Shown here: piece by piece, positions 16,798-25,703 of the stretch
Layout: each line of letters begins with the position of its first letter
Position numbering within the stretch: position 1 is the stretch's first letter
Assembly (NCBI RefSeq): GCF_001189965.1
Contig: NZ_LFLU01000018.1
Location: 1 to 64,000 of the forward strand
From: Herbaspirillum rhizosphaerae
GTDB lineage: Bacteria; Pseudomonadota; Gammaproteobacteria; Burkholderiales; Burkholderiaceae_D
Length of the DNA stretch: 64,000 bases
Direction: 5' to 3'
The notes under the pieces: generated by a model
What the model saw: the letters and a program-made list of their open reading frames with translations, nothing else
Database searches by the model: none
Told to the model about the DNA's origin: nothing
Program-made: the position numbers and the translations under genes

Positions 16798-18444
16798 ATG
16801 CCGCACACAGCACTCACAGCGACCGCAGCCTTCCAAGCACTTTTGTCTCACCACGCCGATGTTCGCGAGCGGCACATGCGCGACCTGTTCGCCGCCGACG
16901 CCAAACGCTTCGACCACATGACCGTGAAGGCCGCCGGCATCCTGTTCGATTACTCCAAGAACCGCGTCGACAATACTACGCTCAAGTTGCTGTTCGAGCT
17001 GGCGCGTGAGCGCGGCGTGGAAACCCGGCGCGCCGCCATGTTCAACGGCGACAAGATCAATTTCACCGAACACCGCGCCGTCCTGCATACCGCCCTGCGC
17101 GCACCGCGCGGCCAGAGCCTGCAAGTAGATGGACAGCACATCGGCGCCGACGTTCATGCCGTTTTGGATCGCATTCACGGCTTTGTCGAGCGCGTGCGCG
17201 ACGGCCAGTGGCTGGGCCGCAGCGGCAAGGCCATCACCGACATCGTCAATATCGGCATCGGCGGCTCGCATCTGGGCCCGCAAATGGCCTGCACGGCGCT
17301 GCGCACCTTTGCCCATCCGCGCCTGACGATGCACTTCGTTTCCAACGTCGACGGCCACGATCTGGACGAAGTCCTACAACAAGTTGACGTCGACACAACA
17401 CTGTTCATCGTCGCCTCCAAGACCTTCACCACGCAAGAAACCATGATGAACGCCACCTCGGCGCGCAACTGGTTCCTGCAGCGCGCGGGCGAGGCCGATC
17501 TGGCGAAGCATTTCGTCGCGGTGTCGACCAACACCGAGGCGGTGCGCGCCTTCGGCATCGATCCCGAGAACATGTTTCCGTTCTGGGACTGGGTCGGCGG
17601 ACGCTATTCGATGTGGTCGTCCATCGGCCTGTCGATTGCGCTGGCGATCGGCTTCAAGAACTTCAGCGACCTGCTGGCCGGCGCGCATGCGATGGACAAG
17701 CATTTCTGCGAAGCGCCGCTGGAACGGAACATGCCTATCATCCAGGCGCTGATCGGTATCTGGAACCGCAACTGCTTCAACAGCGAATCGCTCTCGATTG
17801 CGCCGTATCACCACGACCTGCGCCACTTCCCCGCTTATCTGCAGCAGCTGGAGATGGAGAGCAACGGCAAGCGCATCACGCGCGACGGCACAGCGGTCGG
17901 CGTGGCGACCTGTCCGTTCATCTGGGGCGATGTCGGCACCAACGGCCAGCACGCCTTCTTCCAGTTGCTGCATCAGGGCACCGACATCACGCCCATCGAT
18001 TTCATCGCCGTGCTCAAACCGACCCACGACCTGCCCGGCCACCACGCCGTGTTGCTGGCGAACTGTTTCGCGCAGTCGGAAGCCTTCATGCGCGGCAAGC
18101 AAGCCGAAGAAGTGCGTGAGGACCTGAGCAAGCAAGGCGTGGACGAAGACGAAATCAATTTCCTGCTGCCGCACAAGACCTTCAACGGCAACCGCCCGAG
18201 CAACACGCTGCTGCTCGATGAGCTGACGCCGGCGTCGCTGGGCGCGCTGATCGCCTTGTATGAACACAAGACTTTCGTGCAAGGCACGATCTGGGGCATC
18301 AACAGCTTCGACCAATGGGGCGTGGAACTGGGCAAGGTATTGGCCAAGACCATCCAGTCCGAGCTGTCCGGCGAAGCCGTGCCGGCGCGCCACGACTGCT
18401 CGACCAATGCCTTGATCGCACTGGCGAAACAAGCGCTGTCCTGA
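16798..18444 (+). CDS. pgi: Glucose-6-phosphate isomerase
   Basis: Interconverts glucose 6-phosphate and fructose 6-phosphate. The 548 residues from the ATG at 16798 match the family; a TTG nine bases upstream in frame is a less likely start. The two PGI signatures are visible: [20 protein letters not shown] and [17 protein letters not shown]. The phosphate-binding region [12 protein letters not shown] is near residue 150. It is the first gene of a rightward unit pgi-zwf-hexR-AGE isomerase-tal. With zwf and edd-eda it lets hexose phosphate cycle back through the Entner-Doudoroff route. A HexR-like box lies upstream at 16713. Confidence 0.97.
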   Translation: MPHTALTATAAFQALLSHHADVRERHMRDLFAADAKRFDHMTVKAAGILFDYSKNRVDNTTLKLLFELARERGVETRRAAMFNGDKINFTEHRAVLHTALRAPRGQSLQVDGQHIGADVHAVLDRIHGFVERVRDGQWLGRSGKAITDIVNIGIGGSHLGPQMACTALRTFAHPRLTMHFVSNVDGHDLDEVLQQVDVDTTLFIVASKTFTTQETMMNATSARNWFLQRAGEADLAKHFVAVSTNTEAVRAFGIDPENMFPFWDWVGGRYSMWSSIGLSIALAIGFKNFSDLLAGAHAMDKHFCEAPLERNMPIIQALIGIWNRNCFNSESLSIAPYHHDLRHFPAYLQQLEMESNGKRITRDGTAVGVATCPFIWGDVGTNGQHAFFQLLHQGTDITPIDFIAVLKPTHDLPGHHAVLLANCFAQSEAFMRGKQAEEVREDLSKQGVDEDEINFLLPHKTFNGNRPSNTLLLDELTPASLGALIALYEHKTFVQGTIWGINSFDQWGVELGKVLAKTIQSELSGEAVPARHDCSTNALIALAKQALS

Positions 18445-18501
18445 GCGCCGGATTCATCAAACAATATTTACCGAACAACTGACTGAGACAAGAAGACTGC
18501 T

Positions 18502-19968
18502 ATGGCTATTTCCGACTTTGACCTGGTTTTATTCGGCGGCACCGGCGACCTGGCGATGCGCAAACTGCTGCCAGCGCTGTACGCCCGCGACCGCGCGCGC
18601 GATCTGGTGCCGACCGCACGCATCATCTGTATCGGCCGCGACAACAAGAGCAACGAAGACTTCCTGCAGATCGTCGAACAGAACTCCAAACCGCACATCA
18701 GCAGCGCGACCATGGATGCCGACGTCTGGCAACGCTTCTGCGGCCGCATCCAGTACGTCTCGCTCAACGCCAAGGAAACCGCCACCTACCAGAACCTGGT
18801 CGCGGCCTTGCGCAACGATCCGGCGATCTCGCACGTGTTCTACCTGGCGACGCCGCCGACCCTGTTCTCCATGATCTGCGACAACCTGTCGCAAGCCGGT
18901 CTGGCGACGCCGAACGCGCGCGTGGTGCTGGAAAAACCGCTGGGCCACGACCTGGAAAGCGCCAAGGACATCAACGCGCAGGTCGGCCGCTACTTCAACG
19001 AGTCGCAGATCTTCCGTATCGATCACTATCTTGGAAAAGAAGCGGTGCAGAATCTGCTGGCGCTGCGCTTCGGCAACGTGCTGTTCGAACCGCTGTGGCG
19101 CCGCGAGTGGATCTCCGACGTGCAGATCACCATCGCCGAGGAACTCGGCGTGGGCGGACGTTTCGACTATTACGACACCTCCGGCGCGCTGCGCGACATG
19201 CTGCAAAACCATTTGCTGCAACTGCTGTGCATCGTCGCCATGGAACCGCCGGTCTCCAACTCGGCCGACTCCGTGCGCGATGAGAAGCTGAAAGTCTTGC
19301 GCTCGCTCAAACGCTTCACGCCGAGCACGCTGGCGATGAACGTGGTGCGCGGCCAGTACCGCGCCGGCCACGTCAACGGCGTCGCCGTTCCCGGTTATCG
19401 CAAGGAAGAAGACGCCAATCCCGATTCACGCACCGAGACCTTCGTCGCCGTCAAGGCGGAAATCGACACCTGGCGCTGGGCCGGCGTGCCGTTCTACCTG
19501 CGCACCGGCAAGCGCATGGCCGACAGCCTGGCTGAAATCGTAGTGCGCTTCAAAAGCGTGCCGCATTCGATTTTCGCGCAGAGCAACGGCACGCCGAACT
19601 GCCTGGTGATCCGCCTGCAACCGGACGAAGGCCTGCACATGAACCTGATGGCCAAGACGCCCGGCGACGGCATGCGCCTGAAGCCGGTCGAGCTGGAACT
19701 GGATTTCCGCGAGAAATTCAAGACGCCGCGCATGGAAGCCTACGAGCGCCTGCTGCTCGACGTGCTGCGCGGCCAGCTGACGCTGTTCATGCGCAGCGAT
19801 GAACTGGAAGCGGCATGGGAATGGGTTGAGCCCATCCTCGAACACTGGGACCAGGAAGAAAGCGATCCTATCCCCTACAGCGCCGGCACCTGGGGCCCCG
19901 CAGCGGCAAGCGCGCTGATCGGCCGCGACGGTTTGCAATGGCGTGAAGAAGCGCTGCCGGAAGTTTAA
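18502..19968 (+). CDS. zwf: Glucose-6-phosphate 1-dehydrogenase
   Basis: Oxidises glucose 6-phosphate to 6-phosphogluconolactone with NADP+ or NAD+. The 488 residues have the N-terminal dinucleotide-binding loop FGGTGDLAMRKLLPALY and the substrate-site motif RIDHYLGKEAVQNLLALRF, with the active-site histidine in DHYLGK. It starts 57 bp after pgi and ends 23 bp before hexR, consistent with one transcript. No 6-phosphogluconolactonase gene (pgl) lies in the cluster, although pgl usually sits beside zwf in related bacteria, so the lactone step must be encoded elsewhere or occur spontaneously. Confidence 0.97.
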   Translation: MAISDFDLVLFGGTGDLAMRKLLPALYARDRARDLVPTARIICIGRDNKSNEDFLQIVEQNSKPHISSATMDADVWQRFCGRIQYVSLNAKETATYQNLVAALRNDPAISHVFYLATPPTLFSMICDNLSQAGLATPNARVVLEKPLGHDLESAKDINAQVGRYFNESQIFRIDHYLGKEAVQNLLALRFGNVLFEPLWRREWISDVQITIAEELGVGGRFDYYDTSGALRDMLQNHLLQLLCIVAMEPPVSNSADSVRDEKLKVLRSLKRFTPSTLAMNVVRGQYRAGHVNGVAVPGYRKEEDANPDSRTETFVAVKAEIDTWRWAGVPFYLRTGKRMADSLAEIVVRFKSVPHSIFAQSNGTPNCLVIRLQPDEGLHMNLMAKTPGDGMRLKPVELELDFREKFKTPRMEAYERLLLDVLRGQLTLFMRSDELEAAWEWVEPILEHWDQEESDPIPYSAGTWGPAAASALIGRDGLQWREEALPEV

Positions 19969-19991
19969 TTCAAAGACTGAACAGAAGCGCC

Positions 19992-20846
19992 ATGCTACTC
20001 GACTCCATCCGCACCCATATCAACTCGCTCTCCAAATCGGAGAAGAAGGTCGCGGCTGCCATCCTCGCCAATCCTCAGCTTGCGCTGCAAGAGAACCTGA
20101 CGGCGCTGGCCAAGAATGCCGAAGTGTCGGAGCCGACCGTGATCCGCTTTTGCCGCGCCATCGGCTACGAGGGCTGGCACGACTTCAAACTCAAGCTGGC
20201 GCAAAGCCTGGCGCTGGCCCTGCCCGGCGCCAACGAGTCGCTGGGACAGGACGACCTGGCGGTCGACCTGGTCAACAAGATCTGCAGCCGCTCGATCAAT
20301 ACCCTGCTCGATTTGCGCAACCATCTCGATCCGGACGCCATCCAGCTGGCGCTCGACGTCCTGACGCGCGCCAGCAAGATCGAGTTCTACGGCCAGGGCA
20401 CTTCCGGCATCGTCGCCAACGATGCCCAGCACAAGTTCTTCCGCTCGGGCGTACCGACCGTGGCCTACTCCGACCCGCACATCCACAGTATTGCGGCATC
20501 GCTGCTCAAGCCCGGCGACGCCGTGGTGGCGATCTCGCAGCGCGGCGGCAATGCGGCATTGCTGCGCAGCGTGCAACTGGCGCGCAAGGGCGGCGCCGAC
20601 ATCATCGTGCTGGGACCGAGCGGCACGCCGCTGGCGGAACTGGCGACGGTGCTGGTGCCGATCGATCTGAGCTTCAACATCGACCCTTACACGCCGATCT
20701 CGGCGCGCCTGGCGCATCTGGTGGTGATCGACATCCTGGCGGTCGGCCTGGCGCTGCGCCGCGGTCCGGAATTCCGCAAGAAGATGCAAAACGCGCAGAA
20801 ATCCCTGCAAAAATTCGACATGCAGTTCGACTCTTTCTTCCGCTGA
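19992..20846 (+). CDS. hexR: HexR, RpiR-family repressor of glucose catabolism
   Basis: A 284-residue DNA-binding protein. The N-terminal HTH_6 domain covers residues about 1-75 (HTH region LTALAKNAEVSEPTVIRFCR). A sugar isomerase (SIS) domain follows from about residue 125 (ASKIEFYGQGTSGIVANDAQ). HexR in Pseudomonas and Shewanella represses edd, pgi, zwf and related genes and is released by KDPG; the same architecture and gene setting support the name here. Boxes resembling its site flank the divergent promoter 3 kb upstream, so it probably represses its own operon. Confidence 0.93.
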   Translation: MLLDSIRTHINSLSKSEKKVAAAILANPQLALQENLTALAKNAEVSEPTVIRFCRAIGYEGWHDFKLKLAQSLALALPGANESLGQDDLAVDLVNKICSRSINTLLDLRNHLDPDAIQLALDVLTRASKIEFYGQGTSGIVANDAQHKFFRSGVPTVAYSDPHIHSIAASLLKPGDAVVAISQRGGNAALLRSVQLARKGGADIIVLGPSGTPLAELATVLVPIDLSFNIDPYTPISARLAHLVVIDILAVGLALRRGPEFRKKMQNAQKSLQKFDMQFDSFFR

Positions 20847-20928
20847 TCTTTCTTTGATCGCATCTTTCCTTTACTCTGGAGGGCCAGGCTTTCGCCCTCA
20901 GTTATCAATCACTCGTTGAGCTTTTTCC

Positions 20929-22158
20929 ATGACATCAGCAACGACACCGACTACCGCCTTCCGCACACCGGCCTTCCTGCACCAGCGCCTGCAAAGCGAT
21001 ATCGATTTCTTCACGCAACACGCGTTCGACCCGGCCGGCGGCTTCTTTCACTACCTCAATGACGACGGCAGCGTCTACGACAACAGCCGCCATCTGGTCA
21101 ACAGCACGCGCATGGTGTTTTGCCACGCGTTGGCGTACCGCGCCACCGGCAAGGAAGCGCATCGCGATGCGGTGCGCCACGGCCTGAAGTTTTTGCAGGA
21201 ACAGCACTGGCAACCCAGCTACGGCGGCTATGCCTGGGTACTCAAGAACGGTGTCCCGCTCGACCGCACGCAACATTGCTACGGCCTGGCGTTCGTACTG
21301 CTGGCCTACGCACATGCCTGCGACATCGGCGTGGAAGAAGCGCGCGCCCACATTGACGCCACCTTCGCGCACATGGAAAAGCTGTTCTGGTCCGAACAGC
21401 ACGGCCTCTACGCCGATGAGGCGACACCCGAAGGCGTGGTGTCGTCCTACCGCGGCCAGAATGCCAACATGCACAGCTGCGAAGCCTTGCTGGCTGCCTA
21501 TGAAGCCACCGGCGACGTCCGCTTCCTGCATCGCGCGGAACGCCTGGCGCGCAACATCACCGTGCGTCAGGCGGCGCTTGCCAACGGCTGGATCTGGGAA
21601 CACTACAGCGCCGACTGGAAGATCGACTGGGACTACAACAAACACGACAACACCAACATGTTCCGCCCCTGGGGTTACCAGCCGGGCCACATGACGGAAT
21701 GGGCCAAGCTGCTGCTGATCCTCGAACGCCATGCCGAACATCTGCAAGACGATGCCAGCTGGCTGGCGCCGCGTGCACGCGCCTTGTTCGACGTCACGAT
21801 TCCAGTCGCCTGGGATGAGGAAAACGGCGGCCTGTTCTACGGCATTGCCCCCGACAACAGCGTGTGCGACGGCGACAAGTATTTCTGGGTACAGGCCGAA
21901 TCGCTGGCCACTGCCGCCCTGCTGGCGCAACGCACCGGCGAGGCGATCTACTGGGAAGTCTACGACCAGCTCTGGCAGTACAGCATGCAGCACCTGATCG
22001 ATCAGGAACGCGGCGGCTGGTACCGCATCCTGCAACGCGACAACACGCGCTACGGCCCTGAAAAGCCGCCGCACGGCAAGACCGATTTCTACCATCCGCT
22101 CGGCGCGTATCTGGAATCGCTAAACGCCGTCGGCGCGCCGCTGCCGAAAAAACGATAG
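20929..22158 (+). CDS. AGE-family epimerase/isomerase (possible mannose/aldose-ketose isomerase)
   Basis: A 409-residue (alpha/alpha)6-barrel protein of the N-acylglucosamine 2-epimerase superfamily. Recognisable conserved segments are RHLVNSTRMVFCHALAYRATG, the SYRGQNANMHSCEALLAAYEATGD motif with a catalytic-type histidine, NKHDNTNMFRPWGYQPGHMTEW, and KTDFYHPLGAYLE near the end. Relatives include YihS and bacterial mannose isomerases, which convert mannose or glucose into fructose. It lies between hexR and tal in the sugar operon, which favours isomerisation of a hexose that enters the pgi/zwf route; the exact sugar is unknown. Confidence 0.87.
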   Translation: MTSATTPTTAFRTPAFLHQRLQSDIDFFTQHAFDPAGGFFHYLNDDGSVYDNSRHLVNSTRMVFCHALAYRATGKEAHRDAVRHGLKFLQEQHWQPSYGGYAWVLKNGVPLDRTQHCYGLAFVLLAYAHACDIGVEEARAHIDATFAHMEKLFWSEQHGLYADEATPEGVVSSYRGQNANMHSCEALLAAYEATGDVRFLHRAERLARNITVRQAALANGWIWEHYSADWKIDWDYNKHDNTNMFRPWGYQPGHMTEWAKLLLILERHAEHLQDDASWLAPRARALFDVTIPVAWDEENGGLFYGIAPDNSVCDGDKYFWVQAESLATAALLAQRTGEAIYWEVYDQLWQYSMQHLIDQERGGWYRILQRDNTRYGPEKPPHGKTDFYHPLGAYLESLNAVGAPLPKKR

Positions 22159-22213
22159 CGCCGCAAAACTTACGTAAAATGCCATTTGGCCCATTCACAA
22201 GAGATCGCTCGCC

Positions 22214-23155
22214 ATGAACCAGTTAGAACAGCTCAAGCAGTACACCACTGTGGTTGCCGACACCGGCGACTTCGAGTCCATGAAGGAATTTGCGCCGCGT
22301 GACGCGACGACCAATCCTTCGCTGATCCTGAAGGCAGTGAAGAAGGACGAATACAAGCCGCTGCTGGAAAAGGCCGTGCGCGACAACAGGTGGAATGAGC
22401 ACGAGATCATGGACCACCTGCTGGTGGCGTTCGGCGCCGAAATTCTGAAAATCGTTCCTGGCCGTGTTTCTACCGAAGTCGATGCCAGCTTGTCGTTCGA
22501 TACTCAAGCCACCATCGATAAGGGCCGCAAGCTCATTGAGCTGTATGCCCGTGCCCGCATCCCTCAAGAGCGTGTTCTGATCAAAATCGCCTCCACTTGG
22601 GAAGGTATCCGTGCGGCGGAAGTACTGGAACGCCAGGGCATCCGTTGCAATATGACCTTGCTGTTTTCGTTACCGCAGGCAATTGCCTGTGCAGAAGCCA
22701 ATGTCCGTCTGATTTCACCATTTGTCGGCCGCATCTACGATTGGTACAAGAAGGCAGAAGGCACGGAATTCACTGGCGCCAACGATCCTGGCGTGCAGTC
22801 GGTGCGCGGCATTTACGATTACTACAGCTATTTCGGCTACAAGACTGAAGTGATGGGCGCCAGCTTCCGCAATACCTCCCAGATCGTCGAACTGGCGGGC
22901 TGCGACCTGCTGACCATCAGCCCCGATCTGTTGAAAAAACTCACCGAAAGCAATGAGCCGGTGACACGCAATCTGACCCGCGAAGCAGCGCAAGAGCAAG
23001 ACCACCGCCCTCCGAAGACTTCGGAAAAGGAGTTCCGCTTCCGGTTGAACGAAAGCGCCATGGCGACGGAAAAGCTGGCGGAAGGCATCCGCCTGTTCTG
23101 TGCAGACACGCACACGCTGAATCAAATGATTGACGAAACGCGCTCTGCCATGTGA
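22214..23155 (+). CDS. tal: Transaldolase
   Basis: Transfers a dihydroxyacetone unit between sedoheptulose 7-phosphate and glyceraldehyde 3-phosphate in the non-oxidative pentose phosphate pathway. The 313 residues are TalA/TalB size. The Schiff-base lysine is Lys124 in [17 protein letters not shown], and the N-terminal signature [11 protein letters not shown] is present. It starts at an ATG 55 bp after the AGE-family gene and closes the operon at a strong terminator. It could have its own promoter in the 55-bp gap, but none is obvious. Confidence 0.96.
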   Translation: MNQLEQLKQYTTVVADTGDFESMKEFAPRDATTNPSLILKAVKKDEYKPLLEKAVRDNRWNEHEIMDHLLVAFGAEILKIVPGRVSTEVDASLSFDTQATIDKGRKLIELYARARIPQERVLIKIASTWEGIRAAEVLERQGIRCNMTLLFSLPQAIACAEANVRLISPFVGRIYDWYKKAEGTEFTGANDPGVQSVRGIYDYYSYFGYKTEVMGASFRNTSQIVELAGCDLLTISPDLLKKLTESNEPVTRNLTREAAQEQDHRPPKTSEKEFRFRLNESAMATEKLAEGIRLFCADTHTLNQMIDETRSAM

Positions 23156-23183
23156 CGCATTCACGTCCGGCAATCAATCCAAT

Positions 23184-23213
23184 AAAAAAGAGGCGCCACA
23201 GCGCCTCTTTTTT
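23184..23213. terminator. Bidirectional terminator after tal
   Basis: A GAGGCGC/GCGCCTC stem with a CACA loop is flanked by runs of A and T. It closes tal on the plus strand and, from the other side, the DUF3597 gene on the minus strand. Confidence 0.92.
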
Positions 23214-23233
23214 ATGGCAAGGAAGATTCCATT

Positions 23234-23613
23234 TCAGTTCTTCAATTCATCCGGCACCTTGCCGCCATTCTCCGCCAGCTTGGTCATGACCTGCTTGTGC
23301 AGCCAGATGTTCATTGAGGCAGAGTCGTTGGTGTCGCCCTGATACAAGAGCTCCGTCGCCAGCTCCTTGCGCGCAGCCAGGCTGCTGTCCAGATTGAGCA
23401 GCTTCATCAGATCGACGATGGAAATCTGCCAATTCAGTTTTTGCGGATTCTTCGCCGCCATGTCGTTCAGGATGCTTTCCACATCGACCAGGGGAGTCAC
23501 CTGTCCTGCGACGACGCCGGTATCCGATGCAGGCGCGGTGGTATTGGCTGCGTCATTCTGGGTGGGATGGGAAGAAGGAAAATCTTGCTGAAAATGTTGC
23601 TCAGAATGCCCAT
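23234..23613 (-). pseudogene. DUF3597-family protein gene with a one-base frameshift
   Basis: Two overlapping minus-strand frames together make one DUF3597 protein. The conserved N-terminus (MGILSNIFSKIF) begins at the ATG at 23613 behind a good AGGAGA site. The rest (PSSHPTQNDAA, then VDVESILNDMAAKNPQKLNW, SIVDLMKLLNLDSSLAARKE and the C-terminal MNIWLHKQVMTKLAENGGKVPDEL) lies in a neighbouring frame. The join needs one extra base at the GG at 23577-23578. Restoring it gives an intact protein of about 127 residues. The frameshift may be real, may be an assembly error, or may be read through. The C-terminal domain is a soluble helical domain of unknown function. The gene is terminated by 23184-23213. 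Confidence 0.8.
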
Positions 23614-23642
23614 GGCGTTCTCCTGAAAGGGAATAAACAAAA

Positions 23643-23666
23643 GCTGTTGCCGAAACCGGCAACAGC
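23643..23666 (-). terminator. Hairpin with T-rich tail in the leader of the DUF3597 gene
   Basis: A GCTGTTGCC/GGCAACAGC stem with a GAAACC loop; on the minus strand it is followed by TTTTGTTTATT. It lies only 30 bp upstream of the DUF3597 start codon. It reads as a terminator or attenuator for transcription entering from the right. Confidence 0.6.
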
Positions 23667-23781
23667 CAATTGAGAAACCCCTGCTCAAGCCAAGTTCCTG
23701 CGCAATTTGTAACGCGCCGACAAGTCGTACGCTTGCCGAAAAGCTTCGATCATGGCCGCCGCTTTTCGCGAAACATAAATA

Positions 23782-23808
23782 AAAAGAGGCGGGATATCCG
23801 CCTCTTTT
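23782..23808. terminator. Terminator of the ABC transporter unit
   Basis: An AAAAGAGGCGG/CCGCCTCTTTT stem with a GATAT loop, 38 bp past the permease stop codon. A/T runs on both sides make it active in both directions. Confidence 0.88.
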
Positions 23809-23845
23809 CTTTCGTAAAACTGCAGCTTGCCAGCCGCAAAAGCGA

Positions 23846-24697
23846 TTACAGCTTTTCGGTCTCGCCCGATTTCGGCTGCCACTTCATCAGGCGCTTTTCG
23901 ATCACCCCGACCGCCACGTCCAGCACCAGCGCAAACGCCGTCAGCACCACGATGCCGGCGAACACGGTATTGATGTCGAAGCTGCCTTCCGCCTGCAAAA
24001 TCAGATAGCCGACGCCGCGCGCCGAGCCGAGGTACTCGCCCACCACTGCGCCAACGAAGGCCAGGCCGATGGACGTATGCAAGCTGGAAAACACCCACGA
24101 GGTCGCCGACGGCAGATACACCGTGCGCAACAACTGACGGGCATTGGCGCCGAGCATGCGCGCATTGGCGAGCACCACCGGGCTGACTTCCTTTACTCCC
24201 TGATAGACGTTGAAGAACACGATGAAGAACACCAGCGTCACCGCCAGCGCGACCTTGGACCAGATGCCCAGGCCGAACCACATCGCGAAGATCGGCGCCA
24301 GGATCACGCGCGGCATCGAGTTGGCGGCCTTGACGTAAGGATCGAGGATGGCCGATGCCACCGGCGACAGCGCCAGCCAGAGGCCGATGCCCAGACCCAG
24401 CACGGTGCCGATACCGAAGGCCAGCACCGTTTCGGTCAATGTGACCAGCAGGTGGGAATAAATCTCGGCGGGGAAATTCAGCGTAAAGAAAGTCGTGTCG
24501 CCGAAGCCGACTTCCAGCGAGCCGCTGCCGACGGTGAACCATTGCCAGATGCGCACGGCGACCTTGAGCGGTTCGCCGAAGAAGAAGGCGGTCTGCTCAT
24601 TGCGCGTGGCGATGTGCCAGACGCCGAGCACGACGACCAGCACCAGCAGTTGCCAGAAGCGCAGATTTTTATGACTTGGTTTGAGGAGTTTCCACAT
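23846..24697 (-). CDS. NitT/TauT-family ABC transporter permease
   Basis: A 283-residue inner-membrane permease of the SsuC/TauC type. About six hydrophobic segments are visible. The EAA loop that contacts the ATPase is recognisable as VYQGVKEVSPVVLANARMLG, followed by LRTVYLPSATSWVFSSLHTS. It is the last gene of a minus-strand unit CaiB - binding protein - ATPase - permease and is followed by a terminator. Relatives import sulfonates, nitrate, taurine or thiamine precursors; the presence of a CoA-transferase in the operon suggests an organic acid, as inference. Confidence 0.92.
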   Translation of the reverse strand: MWKLLKPSHKNLRFWQLLVLVVVLGVWHIATRNEQTAFFFGEPLKVAVRIWQWFTVGSGSLEVGFGDTTFFTLNFPAEIYSHLLVTLTETVLAFGIGTVLGLGIGLWLALSPVASAILDPYVKAANSMPRVILAPIFAMWFGLGIWSKVALAVTLVFFIVFFNVYQGVKEVSPVVLANARMLGANARQLLRTVYLPSATSWVFSSLHTSIGLAFVGAVVGEYLGSARGVGYLILQAEGSFDINTVFAGIVVLTAFALVLDVAVGVIEKRLMKWQPKSGETEKL

Positions 24698-24739
24698 GAC
24701 GATTCTTTGTTCAGTTTTCTATGTCGGCCGGCTGAAGAT

Positions 24740-25549
24740 TCAGGCCGCAGTTTTTTGTTGCTGATATCCCTTGAGCACTTCGTCGCGCAAGACTGACCAG
24801 ATTTGCTGGTGCAGTTCGACAAAACGTGGATGCGTGCGAATCTCGGCAACGTCGCGCGGACGCGGCAGGTCGATCGTGAATTCACCAATGGGATGCGTCG
24901 CCGGACCGGCCGACAGCACCACCACGCGGTCGGACATGGCGATGGCTTCATCGAGGTCATGCGTGATGAACAGCACCGCTTTTTTCTTGGCGTTCCACAG
25001 ATCGAGCACTTCGTTTTCCATCAGCTGGCGGGTCTGGATGTCAAGCGCGGAGAACGGTTCATCCATCAGGATGATGTCCGGATCCATGATCAGCGTCTGC
25101 GCCAGCGCCACGCGTTTGCGCATGCCACCGGACAACTGGTGCGGGTAGCGGTCACCGAAGCCCTTGAGGCCGACGCGCGCCAGCCATTGTTCGCCCAGCT
25201 CTTTGGCTTCGCGATCATCGATGCCGCGATATTGCAGGCCGGCGATGACATTCTCCAGCGCGCTGCGCCATGGCATCAGCGCTTCGGCCTGGAACATGTA
25301 ACCGGCGCGCTTGTTGATGCCGACCAGCTCTTCGCCGAACACCTTGATGCTGCCCGAGGACGGTTGCAACAAACCGGCGCCGACGTTGAGCAAAGTCGAT
25401 TTGCCGCAACCGGTCGGCCCTACGACGGAGACAAATTCGCCCGGCGCGATAGCCAGCGTGGTATTGGCGACGGCGGTATAACGCTGCGTGCGATCGTCCT
25501 TGGAAACAAAGGTGCAGGTAATGTCGTCGAGAAAAAGTGCTGGCGTCAT
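24740..25549 (-). CDS. NitT/TauT-family ABC transporter ATP-binding protein
   Basis: A 269-residue ATPase. Walker A is GPTGCGKSTLLN at about residue 45, the signature motif is HQLSGGMRKRVALAQTL, and Walker B is DIILMDEPFSALD followed by the H-loop in FITHDLDEAI. The length and the C-terminal region after the H-loop (PIGEFTIDLPRPRDV) match the SsuB/TauB group. It starts at the ATG at 25549. The permease starts 42 bp downstream and the binding protein lies 150 bp upstream, both on the same strand. Confidence 0.94.
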   Translation of the reverse strand: MTPALFLDDITCTFVSKDDRTQRYTAVANTTLAIAPGEFVSVVGPTGCGKSTLLNVGAGLLQPSSGSIKVFGEELVGINKRAGYMFQAEALMPWRSALENVIAGLQYRGIDDREAKELGEQWLARVGLKGFGDRYPHQLSGGMRKRVALAQTLIMDPDIILMDEPFSALDIQTRQLMENEVLDLWNAKKKAVLFITHDLDEAIAMSDRVVVLSAGPATHPIGEFTIDLPRPRDVAEIRTHPRFVELHQQIWSVLRDEVLKGYQQQKTAA

Positions 25550-25703
25550 ATCGGGGAATCTCCGGCCAGGCCGAATGCTGGTGCGTTAGAAAAAAACATC
25601 GAAAAGAACATCGGAAGGGATTTCATAAAATACAAAAATACCGGACTGCAAATTGCAGACGGGCACCCGCAGGCGCCCGTGTGTCGTGACTGATGAAGGC
25701 CAC

